A stretch of DNA of 64,000 nt. It comes from Lysinibacillus sp. FSL K6-0232. Its GTDB lineage: Bacteria > Bacillota > Bacilli > Bacillales_A > Planococcaceae. The notes below the pieces were generated by a model. That model saw only the letters and a program-made list of their open reading frames with translations. It had not been told where the DNA came from and did not search any database. The stretch spans positions 1,354,001 to 1,418,000 of the forward strand of contig NZ_JBBOYW010000001.1 in the NCBI RefSeq assembly GCF_038008325.1, in the 5' to 3' direction. Positions 44,137 through 53,331 of this stretch are shown piece after piece. How positions within the stretch are numbered: the stretch's first letter is position 1; every line of letters begins with the position of its first letter. A program made the position numbers and the translations under genes.

Positions 44137-45534
44137 CTAAAATGTCCTAATGATTTTGCGTTGAATCACCTGAAATAACTCAAAAATTTTATCCTTAATA
44201 ATAGGTAATGGTCCATCATTGGTAATGTCTTGACATAATAAGCTCAAGGATACTAAATCAGCATTATCCAAGGATGGTTTAGTATTTCTATTTTCTTTTG
44301 TAGCATAGTCATGTATAGCTTCAAAGGCGATTCTTTTATAGCGCTCATATTCGTTGGCACTACGTTGTGTAAAGTGGCGTGGCGTTTGCTTTATGATTTC
44401 ACCGTTTTCATTAAATTCATATGAATAGTTAAAATATGTGTATTTAGGTGCTAAGAAAATTTGCTCCAGCACAGAAGCACCTTTTGCACCACACTGCGTT
44501 AATATTTTAGCTAGTATATACATAAAATTTGCCATATTTTGTTTTAAAGCATTGCGGTAAGTAGTTTCAATGATTTCAGGATGCTTTTGGTAGTTTTCTT
44601 TAATATATTCCCAAAGTAAGCTTGAATGCTGTGAGATAGGGTAAATATTTGTTTTGTTTTCGATGTCGATTATTTTTTCAATATCGACGAATTGTAAACG
44701 ATCTCGTTTAGTTGAATTATCACTACCATACATTGGCTGCAAATAGCGTGGATCATGCACAAAGCCTAAAGAAATAGGGCCTATATGGTCAGCGGTAGTG
44801 CCTGCAAAAAACTTACTGCCCATAAAGGAGTTTGCCGCATGAATATTGCCATCGCTTAAATATTCATATGCTCGTCTATCCTTTGTATAAGATTTAAGAT
44901 TTTCCTTTGAACGCCCTTTGTCCTGAATGGCTCTACAGCAGCGATTATAGGTGTGGAAGCCATCAAAGCGGTCTGGGAAGTTTGACATAGCACCAGGGCT
45001 TAATATTTTTTTACCTTGATAACGGCAGAGCGATTCTAGTGCATTGATTACTTCATCTTGACTAGCAGTTTGTGAACTAAGCGGAAGCTTACCTTTTTCT
45101 ATTAGAAACTTGGCAACTTGATGATTTGAGAAGCCCTTTTGCAATAAATCATCCCAAATATCATAGATACAATCTATTTCGCTATATGTAACATTAAATT
45201 TCTTTTGAAGAGCTTTAATAAAATTTGCGCTTGGATAGAGATAATACAGGGACATTTCATTTCCACATGTTTGACAAACTTTCTGCTTAGTTGGATGGAT
45301 TTCTAGCATCACTTTCGCATAGACGCCAGCCTCAATTGGGATACCTAAAGCTTGTGCCTTTTGTTCACACCAAGCTTTGCGCTGCTTGCCAATGCTTGTC
45401 GTTGCAGCCGCTATCCACGACCAGCTACCATCATCCCTTTGCTTTATCGGGAGTCCACTATAGGTTGGGTGCTGTACAATAAAATCCATATATTCAACAA
45501 AATTCGGATGCCACTCTCTTTTTTCTCTTGCCAT
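44137..45534 (-). CDS. Type IIS restriction endonuclease, Alw26I/Eco31I/Esp3I family
   Basis: A 465-residue protein. A zinc-knuckle pair (CQTCGNEM) lies at about residue 88. The segment YTKDRRAYEYLSDGNIHAANSFMG followed by TADHIGPISLGFVHDPRYLQP and DNSTKRDR is the hallmark of Alw26I/Eco31I/Esp3I-type enzymes, whose HNH-like nuclease (Asp-His, then Asn and Lys/Arg) cuts outside the asymmetric site. It would cleave unmethylated GTCTC-containing targets, with the exact 5-6 bp sequence unknown. GGGGGAA precedes the ATG. It is convergent with the methylase gene, an arrangement that delays endonuclease expression relative to protection. Confidence 0.85.
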   Translation of the reverse strand: MAREKREWHPNFVEYMDFIVQHPTYSGLPIKQRDDGSWSWIAAATTSIGKQRKAWCEQKAQALGIPIEAGVYAKVMLEIHPTKQKVCQTCGNEMSLYYLYPSANFIKALQKKFNVTYSEIDCIYDIWDDLLQKGFSNHQVAKFLIEKGKLPLSSQTASQDEVINALESLCRYQGKKILSPGAMSNFPDRFDGFHTYNRCCRAIQDKGRSKENLKSYTKDRRAYEYLSDGNIHAANSFMGSKFFAGTTADHIGPISLGFVHDPRYLQPMYGSDNSTKRDRLQFVDIEKIIDIENKTNIYPISQHSSLLWEYIKENYQKHPEIIETTYRNALKQNMANFMYILAKILTQCGAKGASVLEQIFLAPKYTYFNYSYEFNENGEIIKQTPRHFTQRSANEYERYKRIAFEAIHDYATKENRNTKPSLDNADLVSLSLLCQDITNDGPLPIIKDKIFELFQVIQRKIIRTF

Positions 45535-45704
45535 TACAAATTCCCCCTTTTCATCTTTTACGAATAAAGAAGAATAAAGTTTCGAAATCTTTAAACACTA
45601 TTCAACGATTAAAGATGATACGTTTTAAACACTGCCAAAATTATGTTATTGTAGTTGCAGCAATTGTCGCAAGGCGTGTTAATAAAAGGAAAGGATAGAC
45701 ATGA

Positions 45705-46898
45705 TTGAAGACAGCAACAGACAATATACATCATAAAAAATTATGGTTTGTACTTATTTTAGGATCGTTGACGGCATTTGGTCCATTATCGATGGATATG
45801 TATTTACCAGCATTGCCGCTTGTTGCAAAAGATTTAGAAACGACAGCCTCTCTTGTACAAATGAGTATTACTTCCTGTTTATTAGGGCTTGCCTTTGGTC
45901 AATTATTATTTGGCCCATTAAGTGATATTCATGGACGACGTCGCCCGCTTCTATTTACATTGCTTGTGTACGCAGCAGCTTCCTTATTATGTGCATTTAG
46001 TACATCGATTTGGGCATTTATTGGTTTGCGTTTTATTCAAGGATTTGCAGGTGCAGCAGGTATTGTGATTGCAAGGGCATCCGCTAAAGATATGTATTCG
46101 GGTAAAGAGCTGACAAAATTTGTGGCACTGCTTTCATTAGTCAATGGAGCAGCACCAATAGTAGCGCCTATTTTGGGCGGTGCTGTCCTGCGCTTTGTAC
46201 CATGGCCAGCAGTGTTTGTTATTTTAAGCTTAATCGGCGTTGGAATGTTTCTAGCAGTTGCCTTCACGCTTACGGAAACACTGCCAGAAGATAAACGGGC
46301 AGAAGGCGGTGTGCTTGCAACGGTAAAAACATTCCATCTCCTTATAAAAGACCGTGTTTTCATGGGAATTGCACTATCACAGGCATTTGTTTCGATGGGG
46401 ATGTTTGCCTATATCGCAGGCTCTCCATTTGTATTGCAAAATATTTATGGGGCAACACCACAGCAATTTTCCTTTATTTTTGCCGCAAATGGTGTTGGCA
46501 TTATTATTGCAGCACAAGTTACAGGGAAGCTTGCCAGCCATATGGCAGAGAAAAAATTATTGCTTTACGGCATTATGATGTCATTTAGTGGTGCATTACT
46601 GCTACTGCTAGCGATTACATTGCAAGGACCACTTTGGCTCGTGCTTATCGCTTTATTTTTCGTTGTGTCAAGTGTTGGTATTGTTGGGACAACGGCATTT
46701 TCACTAGCAATGGAAAGGCAAGGAAGAGCAGCGGGCAGCGCCTCTGCCTTTTTAGGTATTTTACCATTTGGGGGTGGTGCACTTGTGTCACCATTAGTTG
46801 GTATTGGTGGAGAGTATACAGCCATTCCTATGAGCATTACTATTTTTGCCTGTAGTGCAGCGGCATGTCTGTTCTATCTTACGCTAGTAAGAGATTAG
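45705..46898 (+). CDS. Bcr/CflA family multidrug efflux MFS transporter
   Basis: A 397-residue, 12-segment transporter. The start LGSLTAFGPLSMDMYLPALP, the loop GPLSDIHGRRRPLL and the RFIQGFAGAAGIVIARA segment define the Bcr/CflA group of drug:H+ antiporters. The start is TTG 45705, with AAAGGAAAGGA upstream; the ATG at 45701 is out of frame and soon terminates. It is divergent from the restriction gene. The exported drug is unknown. Confidence 0.88.
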   Translation: MKTATDNIHHKKLWFVLILGSLTAFGPLSMDMYLPALPLVAKDLETTASLVQMSITSCLLGLAFGQLLFGPLSDIHGRRRPLLFTLLVYAAASLLCAFSTSIWAFIGLRFIQGFAGAAGIVIARASAKDMYSGKELTKFVALLSLVNGAAPIVAPILGGAVLRFVPWPAVFVILSLIGVGMFLAVAFTLTETLPEDKRAEGGVLATVKTFHLLIKDRVFMGIALSQAFVSMGMFAYIAGSPFVLQNIYGATPQQFSFIFAANGVGIIIAAQVTGKLASHMAEKKLLLYGIMMSFSGALLLLLAITLQGPLWLVLIALFFVVSSVGIVGTTAFSLAMERQGRAAGSASAFLGILPFGGGALVSPLVGIGGEYTAIPMSITIFACSAAACLFYLTLVRD

Positions 46899-46919
46899 GA
46901 TATAATTAGCAGTGACCTA

Positions 46920-46950
46920 CAAAGCGACTAGGGAGCCTCTAGTCGCTTTG
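46920..46950 (+). terminator. Stem after the Bcr-like gene
   Basis: CAAAGCGACTAG (46920-46931) pairs perfectly with CTAGTCGCTTTG (46939-46950). A U-tract is lacking. Confidence 0.55.
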
Positions 46951-47046
46951 CGCTTAAAGTATATTTATAATATTTCGATATACGTTATACTTTACTATGG
47001 TAAAATATATAGCTATACATAGGAAAAAATGGAGGCATGGTCTGCC

Positions 47047-47883
47047 ATGACAACAAATCTGATAGAGCAGTGGAATCAGCAAAGAAAGCTATTTAATAGT
47101 GCCGATGCCAAAAGTATTAATGAGATGCATAAGCTAAAGGAGCAAGTGAAACAAGCAGAGCCGACAGAAGTGAAGTTGCGTATATTAGTGGAGATTTATT
47201 GTATGCTACGTATGTATAACGAGGCGTCTAAAATTTTTACAACGATAATGGATGTAAACAATAAAAAAGACCTGAAAAAATATAGCTCCATTAAATATTG
47301 GGTGGATAATCCGCAAAATGTTAGCCCCTTATTGCCACGAGTAATTCAGGAAACAAAGGAGCTAACAACGCCATTACCAATGTTTAAATATATGCCAAAT
47401 CCACTACAGGCTGGTATTTTTGAAACAGGAGAAATTGTTGTCTGTGATTGCTGTGAGCAAGAAGTGGATATTTATTGTACAAAGGGTATTTATGCGATTG
47501 AAGAGGTGGAGTACCTTTGTCCAAGCTGTATTCATAGCGGGCTTGCCGCACAAAAATTTGATGGCGAATTTCAGCAGGATTTATTAAACTCAGAGCTTGT
47601 CAGCAATGAGGACTATACAAATGAAGTGCTCTATCGAACACCTGGCTATGTCAGCTGGCAAGGCAATAATTGGCTAGCCCATTGTACGGATTATTGTGCC
47701 TTTCTTGGCTATGTTGGCTGGCAGGAGCTAGTGGATATGGGCATTACTGAGGAGCTTGAACATTTTAATGGCTATACAAATGAGGAGCTAGCGACTTCTT
47801 TACGCAATAATGGCTCACATCAAGGCTATTTATTTCAATGCTTGGAATGTCAGCAATATATTGTATACTCCGATTGGGATTAA
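47047..47883 (+). CDS. cbrC: CbrC family (UPF0167) protein
   Basis: About 278 residues from ATG 47047, ten bases after GGAGG (the upstream ATG 47029 contains that GGAGG in its own codons and is unlikely). The first 110 residues are helical and unrelated. From FKYMPNPLQAGIFETG the protein is a UPF0167/CbrC domain with several CxxC pairs (VCDCCEQ, LCPSC, QCLECQQ) likely to bind zinc. CbrC is linked to colicin tolerance in E. coli, but the mechanism is unknown and may not apply here. The N-terminal extension is unusual for the family. Confidence 0.78.
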   Translation: MTTNLIEQWNQQRKLFNSADAKSINEMHKLKEQVKQAEPTEVKLRILVEIYCMLRMYNEASKIFTTIMDVNNKKDLKKYSSIKYWVDNPQNVSPLLPRVIQETKELTTPLPMFKYMPNPLQAGIFETGEIVVCDCCEQEVDIYCTKGIYAIEEVEYLCPSCIHSGLAAQKFDGEFQQDLLNSELVSNEDYTNEVLYRTPGYVSWQGNNWLAHCTDYCAFLGYVGWQELVDMGITEELEHFNGYTNEELATSLRNNGSHQGYLFQCLECQQYIVYSDWD

Positions 47884-47925
47884 GACGAACGAGCGTGGAC
47901 AACAATGTTTTAAGGAGTTGCTGTA

Positions 47926-48954
47926 ATGTTTATTTTTGATAGGCATATGTTTATAACATTATGCATTGGCTTATTAGGCGCAATCATTTTTCAATTTTTA
48001 CATATACCGATGCCATGGATGCTAGGGGCGATTACAGCGGTATTGATTGTGCAATTATCAACAAGCGTGCAATTAAAATGGCATCGTTTTTTTCGTAACT
48101 TTGGCTTAGTTGTTGCAGGCTATTCGATTGGCTTTGCTTTTACACCAGAGGCTGTGCGAGATATTCAGCTATTTTTAGGCAGTATTATTGTTTTAAATGT
48201 GCTGTTTATCCTGCTATTTTTTGCAGTAAGTTATGTTGTAGCGAAGCGGACGGATTTGGACTTTGCGACAGCCTTAACGTGCTGTGTACCCGGTGGTATG
48301 TCACAGATTGTTGCCTTTGCTGAGGAGCAAAAAGATATGGATATAGCGGTTATTACCTTCTTCCAAATTCTTCGTGTGCTATTAATTGTAAGCTTTGTTC
48401 CTTTACTAGTTGCAGGGTCTGGTGGACAGAGCACAATGATTGCTGGAACCTATACATGGCATGTAGCTGGCATGCTAGCTCTTTGTGGCTTAGCTGGCTG
48501 GTTGGCTCAAAAGATAAAAATTCCAACAAGCTATTTGCTAGGTCCTATCCTTTTCTTAATGGGTATCAATATGGTAGGGGTGGACGTGCCTCAATTACCT
48601 GGCTCATTATTGCATATTGCACAGCTTATGATTGGTATTTATATTGGCTTATTATTGAAAAAGGAAGATTTACATTTATCGAAAAGGCATATCTTTTATG
48701 CATTTGTATCAGCAGGTCTTTTTATCGGGGCAGCATATGGCTTAACATTTGCCATGACAAGCCTATATAGCCTTGATTTCCGTACAGGCTTTTTAAGCAT
48801 TGTGCCTGGAGGGCTTGACCAAATGGGGATTATCGCCGCTTCTGTGCATGCTAATGTAACAATTGTGACGGCTTTTCAGCTTTTTCGTGTACTAGTCGTG
48901 TCAGTTTTTCTTGTGCCATTTGTAAAGCTCTTTGTGAAAAAAGCGAAAACATAG
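47926..48954 (+). CDS. AbrB-family membrane protein (duplicated AbrB transporter domain)
   Basis: A 342-residue protein with about ten membrane segments arranged as two repeats, each with a conserved PGG motif (CVPGGMSQIVAFAEEQKD and SIVPGGLDQMGIIAASVH). These identify the AbrB/YkrP-type putative transporters (sometimes labelled ammonia monooxygenase regulators). The substrate is unknown. It follows the CbrC-like gene after 42 bp with AAGGAG upstream. Confidence 0.82.
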   Translation: MFIFDRHMFITLCIGLLGAIIFQFLHIPMPWMLGAITAVLIVQLSTSVQLKWHRFFRNFGLVVAGYSIGFAFTPEAVRDIQLFLGSIIVLNVLFILLFFAVSYVVAKRTDLDFATALTCCVPGGMSQIVAFAEEQKDMDIAVITFFQILRVLLIVSFVPLLVAGSGGQSTMIAGTYTWHVAGMLALCGLAGWLAQKIKIPTSYLLGPILFLMGINMVGVDVPQLPGSLLHIAQLMIGIYIGLLLKKEDLHLSKRHIFYAFVSAGLFIGAAYGLTFAMTSLYSLDFRTGFLSIVPGGLDQMGIIAASVHANVTIVTAFQLFRVLVVSVFLVPFVKLFVKKAKT

Positions 48955-48958
48955 CCTC

Positions 48959-48987
48959 TTTTCAAATAATTCGAATAATGTTATAAT
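48959..48987 (+). promoter_or_regulatory. Promoter of the ABC-F leader transcript
   Basis: TATAAT at 48982-48987 is a consensus -10. A weak -35 (TTTTCA, 48959-48964) lies 17 bp upstream. It overlaps the 3' edge of the AbrB-family gene region and is 34 bp before the leader ORF. Confidence 0.6.
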
Positions 48988-49020
48988 AGAAATAATTATT
49001 GTGAACGGAGGTGAAAAGGA

Positions 49021-49161
49021 ATGAATAAAAACGCTACGAAAACATGTGTAAAAGTGGATACAGCTATGTATTTTGCACGTGTGATTACTTTTGATTTTGC
49101 GAACAACGGGAGAGGTCTGTCCATTTTTAAGCAAAATCAAATAATAAACGTAGCGAATTAA
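49021..49161 (+). CDS. 46-codon leader peptide of the ABC-F gene
   Basis: A short ORF beginning MNKNATKTCVKVDTAM and ending IINVAN, preceded by a near-perfect ribosome binding site (GGAGGTGAAAAGGA). It is followed at once by an intrinsic terminator and then by an ABC-F gene, the arrangement known from attenuated antibiotic-resistance ABC-F genes such as vmlR and lmo0919. Stalling of an antibiotic-bound ribosome on this ORF would let an alternative RNA fold form and permit read-through. No similarity to a known leader sequence was recognised. Confidence 0.75.
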   Translation: MNKNATKTCVKVDTAMYFARVITFDFANNGRGLSIFKQNQIINVAN

Positions 49162-49190
49162 CCATTCTTTTTCACAAATGATAAGGGAAG

Positions 49191-49220
49191 AAGACTGCTT
49201 GTTAATGAGCAGTCTTTTTT
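49191..49220 (+). terminator. Attenuator terminator between leader and ABC-F gene
   Basis: AAGACTGCT (49191-49199) pairs with AGCAGTCTT (49208-49216), followed by TTTT. GGTCT inside the leader ORF (about 49125) can pair with the AGACT of the left arm, giving a candidate anti-terminator. Confidence 0.85.
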
Positions 49221-49264
49221 GTGTTTGAAGGATGTTTTCGCACGTTTCATTGGAGGAAAAAACG

Positions 49265-51064
49265 ATGCAAATAAAAGCTGAACAACTACAAAAAATTATT
49301 GGTGGTAATGTATTATTTGAAAATTTACAGTTAGAAGTAAATAGTGGGGAGCATGTAGCAATTGTTGGCGTCAATGGCAGTGGCAAAACAACGCTTCTAC
49401 AATTGCTGGCTGGCATTGATACTCCTGATAAGGGACGTATTATTAAAAGTAAGGAAGCAACGATTGGCTATTTACATCAAATTCCACATTACCTAGAGCA
49501 TTCTGTGAGGGAAGTGCTGGAGGAGGCATTTGCGGAGCTTTATATATTAAAGGAAAAAATGACACGGCTTGAGCAGGAAATGCAATCGATGGTAACAGAT
49601 AAAATATTAGTGCAATACGGACAAATACAGGAGCAATTTATGCTACAGGGAGGCTATGAGGTAGAGGCTCAGCTAGCGATGATTGCCAATGGGCTTGAGC
49701 TAACAGCTATGCTTGAGCAACCGTTTAGTAGCTTAAGTGGTGGCGAAAAAACAAAGGTGATGCTTGGGCAAATTTTATTAAAAAAGCCCTCTATTTTGCT
49801 GCTAGATGAGCCAACGAATCATCTGGATATGCATGCCATTGAATGGCTTGAGCAGTATGTCCGACATTTTGAAGGCATTGTAATCGTTGTATCCCATGAC
49901 CGCCATTTTATGAATCAGGTGGCACATAAAATTATTGAACTTGAGGATGGCGAGGCTTTTACGTATAACGGTCATTATGATGCCTTTGTGGCACAAAAAG
50001 AGGCAAAAATTGAGCAGCAATTTGCGAGCTATGAAGAGCAGCAAAAGAAAATAAAAAAAATGCAGGAAGCGATTAAGCGTTTAAAACAGTGGGCGAATGA
50101 AGCGAATCCCCCAAATGCAGCAATGCATAGACGTGCGAAAAGCATGGAAAAAGCGCTGGCGCGGATACAGCGTGTTAAAAAGCCTGTAACGAAAAAGAAA
50201 ATGAATCTAGCCTTAACAATGGCAGAACGCAGTGGCAAAGAGGTTATGCAGCTAGAAGGTATTTGTCATGGATTTGAACAGCCATTGTTCCAAGATAGTC
50301 AGCTTGCTATTTATTTTGGAGAGCGTGTTGCAATCGTTGGTAGCAACGGTTGTGGCAAATCAACATTATTAAAAATCATGCTAGGAGAGATTACGCCAAA
50401 CCAAGGTATTTGCTCCATTGGCAGCAATGTGAAGTTTGGCTATTTATCACAGCAATTTGAGCATAAAAATCCAACGATTCGCTTAATCGATGCCTTTCGT
50501 GAAAGTGTTGCTGTATCTGAGGCTGAGGCTCGTCATATACTCGCACAGTTTTTATTTTACGGCTATGACGTCTTTAAAAAAGTGAAGGATTTAAGTGGTG
50601 GCGAAAAAATGCGTTTACGCTTAGCACAATTAATGCATGAGGATATTAATGTCTTAATATTAGATGAACCGACGAACCATTTAGATATTGAGGCAAGAGA
50701 GGTATTAGAGGATACATTGGAATCCTTTGAAGGAACGATTATTGGTGTGTCCCATGACCGCTATTTTTTACAAAAAATATTTACGAAAACAGCATGGATT
50801 GAAGAGCAAAGAATTACTGTGTTTGAGGGCGATTATGAATGGGCTAGGCATAAGCGACTGGAGCTGATGCAGCAAGTTACAGAGCCAGAGCCAGTAAAGA
50901 AAAGATCGTCTATGAAAAAAGAGCTACCAATTGAGCAGCAAATTGAAAAGCTAGAGGCAAAGCTACAGGAGCCAGCACTTGCACAGGAGCAGCGTCAAAA
51001 GCTTCAGCAGCAATTAGAGCATTTATATGAAAGCTGGATAGAGGAGGAAACAGAGCATGTATAA
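49265..51064 (+). CDS. ABC-F family ATPase (ribosome protection type)
   Basis: A 599-residue protein with two ABC domains and no membrane segment. Walker A motifs GVNGSGKTT and GSNGCGKST, two LSGGEK signatures and two DEPTNHLD Walker B motifs are intact. Between the domains lies a long charged linker (KIKKMQEAIKRLKQWANEANPPN) that reaches the ribosomal peptidyl-transferase centre in this family. A C-terminal coiled extension (from about 540) is rich in Glu and Gln. ATG 49265 follows TTGGAGG. The leader ORF and attenuator point to antibiotic-inducible resistance, though the drug class is not predictable here. Confidence 0.9.
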   Translation: MQIKAEQLQKIIGGNVLFENLQLEVNSGEHVAIVGVNGSGKTTLLQLLAGIDTPDKGRIIKSKEATIGYLHQIPHYLEHSVREVLEEAFAELYILKEKMTRLEQEMQSMVTDKILVQYGQIQEQFMLQGGYEVEAQLAMIANGLELTAMLEQPFSSLSGGEKTKVMLGQILLKKPSILLLDEPTNHLDMHAIEWLEQYVRHFEGIVIVVSHDRHFMNQVAHKIIELEDGEAFTYNGHYDAFVAQKEAKIEQQFASYEEQQKKIKKMQEAIKRLKQWANEANPPNAAMHRRAKSMEKALARIQRVKKPVTKKKMNLALTMAERSGKEVMQLEGICHGFEQPLFQDSQLAIYFGERVAIVGSNGCGKSTLLKIMLGEITPNQGICSIGSNVKFGYLSQQFEHKNPTIRLIDAFRESVAVSEAEARHILAQFLFYGYDVFKKVKDLSGGEKMRLRLAQLMHEDINVLILDEPTNHLDIEAREVLEDTLESFEGTIIGVSHDRYFLQKIFTKTAWIEEQRITVFEGDYEWARHKRLELMQQVTEPEPVKKRSSMKKELPIEQQIEKLEAKLQEPALAQEQRQKLQQQLEHLYESWIEEETEHV

Positions 51065-51845
51065 CTTAGAGCATATGATGCAGCTTGATATTGACTATAT
51101 AAAAACGTTCAGTGCAATAGAACTGTGTCAGGAAGGGGCTTTTGCTTATAATCAAGCATTACCAAATTATTATGATGCAAACCATGCACATATTTGGCGT
51201 AAAATTGATAAACCAGATACGTTTTTACAAGATATTAAAAATTTCTATCAATCGAAAGCACTTATCCCAAGGTTGTATTTATACAATCTTGAGGATAACC
51301 TACCTTGCATCCAGGCACTAGAGTACCATGGCTTTCAGTACGAAAGCTTTCTAGATACGATCCAATGCTGGAATGGCGAGTATGCACCACTTACACCAAA
51401 TAGTGCAATCCAGATTGAACGTGTAACAGATGCCAATATGGAAGAGGCACTAGCAGTTGAAATGAGCATTACGACATTTGGAGAGCCTTCACTTATTCAA
51501 CAAGCTTTTATGCAAACATATCACTCTCCACATTTTACGTATTATTTATTAAGGATAGATGGGAAAGCATGCTGCTCAGCAAATATTTTTGTAGCAGGAA
51601 ATCAAGGGAGAGTTGAAAGTGTAGCAACTATTGAAGGCTATAGAGGGCGGGGGCTGATCGGCTATATATTACAGCATATTCAGCAACAGTCCATAGAATG
51701 GGGACTAAAGTATTTATGGATTTTACCGATAAATGAACAAGTAGCAAAAGTTTATCATCGCGCAAATTTTAAATCAGTTGGAAAAATCGCATCTATTCAT
51801 GCGTTCACAGCAGGGAAAAGCCTTCAAGAAATACGACAGCTATAA
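51057..51845 (+). CDS. GNAT family N-acetyltransferase, coupled to the ABC-F gene
   Basis: A 262-residue protein whose start overlaps the last 8 bases of the ABC-F gene, so it is translated with it. The C-terminal half is a GNAT domain: VESVATIEGYRGRGLIGYILQHI contains the acetyl-CoA-binding R/Q-x-x-G-x-G/A loop, and LPINEQVAKVYHRANFKSVGKI the last conserved strand. The N-terminal half looks like a second, degenerate GNAT domain. The link to an attenuated ABC-F gene makes drug acetylation one possibility (inference). Confidence 0.8.
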   Translation: MYNLEHMMQLDIDYIKTFSAIELCQEGAFAYNQALPNYYDANHAHIWRKIDKPDTFLQDIKNFYQSKALIPRLYLYNLEDNLPCIQALEYHGFQYESFLDTIQCWNGEYAPLTPNSAIQIERVTDANMEEALAVEMSITTFGEPSLIQQAFMQTYHSPHFTYYLLRIDGKACCSANIFVAGNQGRVESVATIEGYRGRGLIGYILQHIQQQSIEWGLKYLWILPINEQVAKVYHRANFKSVGKIASIHAFTAGKSLQEIRQL

Positions 51846-52012
51846 AATATTGCGAGATAAAATTTCCCATAAACCTTCACTGTTTTGCTATACTAACTAG
51901 TACCAGCCATTTAAGATTTTAAATGATTGCTGACAGTTTTTACTTGAAAAAATGCTGTATTCGATTTATGGTCTTTAAAAGATACTTGTTTAATGGACTT
52001 GGAGGATAGGAA

Positions 52013-52747
52013 ATGCACGGAATTTATATACGCTATAATGTTTCAGAAGAAATCTCAACAGCTCAATGGCCTAAACAAATAAATGCATTTGCGTATGTTC
52101 AACGAGACAAGCCACAACAAGATAATGAAAACTTGCTGTCGATAGAGGAGCTAAAAAGCCATGCTATTCATTATATTAAAAGCTTAAAAGACAATGCAAG
52201 TGTACATTTAGTAGAGCAACGCAATGGCGAAATTGAACATTTCAACCGACGTTATATGGAATCGTTAAAAGTAAAAGAAAATATTGATTCACAGCTTATT
52301 AATTTAGAAGAAATCCGTCTACTATTGCAATTAATGAATGTACTGAATTTATCACATGGTTTTGGAGAAAATGCTGGAAAGCTTTTACGTCAGGTGACCC
52401 CGTATGCAAAAGAGGCGGAGCATCCAACATTTCAAACAACTCGTGTAGAGCGTCATTTCTACGCGGAATTAATTGAACAAATTGAAGCGGTGTATGCACG
52501 CATTATGCGCCAGCACAATCCGTCTACAACGGAAATGCAGCACTCAGAAAAGCTCTGGACAACGGTTTGTGAGCAGGCTATTGAAAAGGTGGAGGCGCGA
52601 ATTGAACGCTTATCATCTATTAAATTAAAGCATGAGAAAAATTTGCTAGAGTTTAGCCAATTAAAAAAGCAAAATATCGAGGCTAAGGAACGCCTTGATC
52701 ACGCTGTGACTGAGCTTGACGCTATTTTAAATGTTTTAGAATCATAA
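52013..52747 (+). CDS. Hypothetical protein with long helical segments
   Basis: A 244-residue soluble protein, not recognised. The N-terminus is short-stranded (GIYIRYNVSEE) and the rest mostly helical and charged, with a coiled coil likely from about residue 165 to the end (EKLWTTVCEQAIEKVEARIERL onward, heptad-like). GGAGG precedes the ATG and a strong terminator follows. The neighbours give no function. Confidence 0.65.
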   Translation: MHGIYIRYNVSEEISTAQWPKQINAFAYVQRDKPQQDNENLLSIEELKSHAIHYIKSLKDNASVHLVEQRNGEIEHFNRRYMESLKVKENIDSQLINLEEIRLLLQLMNVLNLSHGFGENAGKLLRQVTPYAKEAEHPTFQTTRVERHFYAELIEQIEAVYARIMRQHNPSTTEMQHSEKLWTTVCEQAIEKVEARIERLSSIKLKHEKNLLEFSQLKKQNIEAKERLDHAVTELDAILNVLES

Positions 52748-52794
52748 AAAAGCATGTCTGCCGATTGCAGTGCCAATCGGTGACATGCTTTTTT
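52747..52794 (+). terminator. Intrinsic terminator
   Basis: AAAAAGCATGTC with GACATGCTTTTTT, and an inner stem CCGATTG/CAATCGG. Confidence 0.88.
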
Positions 52795-52799
52795 GGATG

Positions 52800-52883
52800 A
52801 GTGGCGGATAGCGCGATGAAAGTGGTGGATAGGGTGCTAAAAGTGACGGATAGAACGTCAAAAATAGCGGATAGCATGTGCTG
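52800..52883. repeat. Four degenerate 21-bp tandem repeats
   Basis: Units begin at 52800, 52821, 52842 and 52863, each with the core GTGGCGGATAG or a one- to three-base variant (GTGGTGGATAG, GTGACGGATAG, ATAGCGGATAG). They sit between a terminator and the 3' end of the minus-strand gene at 52884. The unit length is seven codons, but the reading frames do not look like a gene. Confidence 0.8.
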
Positions 52884-53255
52884 TTATTTTTCCTCCGCTC
52901 GCTCACGCTTAGCTTGCTTGGAAACACGTAGCAAATCAAGCCCAAGCAATACGACAATAATATAAAATAGCGGGCTTGTGAATGATAGACCAATTTGGGA
53001 TTTGCCTCCAAGCAATGTTAAGACAATCCATAGCCCAACTGTATATAGTGTTAACCCGACATAAGTTTTTTTGGATAGCTTTTTATATTGACCTTTATCT
53101 GCAACAATCTGAATAATTACTAAAACAATTAGTATGATCAAAATTAGTTTTTTCGTTAGTGTCGCAGCAAGCGCTGTGTCAGGGAAAAAGTCATTGACGA
53201 ATAGTAACGTAAAAAATACTAGAATACAAACATTTAAAATTGTTGAAAGCTTCAT
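52884..53255 (-). CDS. Small membrane protein
   Basis: About 123 residues with four hydrophobic segments (ILNVCILVFFTLLFV, LILIILIVLVIIQIVA, YVGLTLYTVGLWIVLTLL, FYIIVVLLGLDLL) and a basic, charged tail (KQAKRERAEEK). ATG 53255, seven bases after AAGGAG, is favoured over the TTG at 53261. No family is recognised. Confidence 0.65.
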   Translation of the reverse strand: MKLSTILNVCILVFFTLLFVNDFFPDTALAATLTKKLILIILIVLVIIQIVADKGQYKKLSKKTYVGLTLYTVGLWIVLTLLGGKSQIGLSFTSPLFYIIVVLLGLDLLRVSKQAKRERAEEK

Positions 53256-53331
53256 GCCCAATCTCCTTAGTTGCCAAAATTCCTTTCTATTGTAACATGG
53301 TTTGATTGAATGAATGTATAGAATAGGGAGG

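Noticed and set aside
52800..52883. CRISPR array
   Set aside because: The repeats are contiguous without spacers and no cas genes occur in the window.
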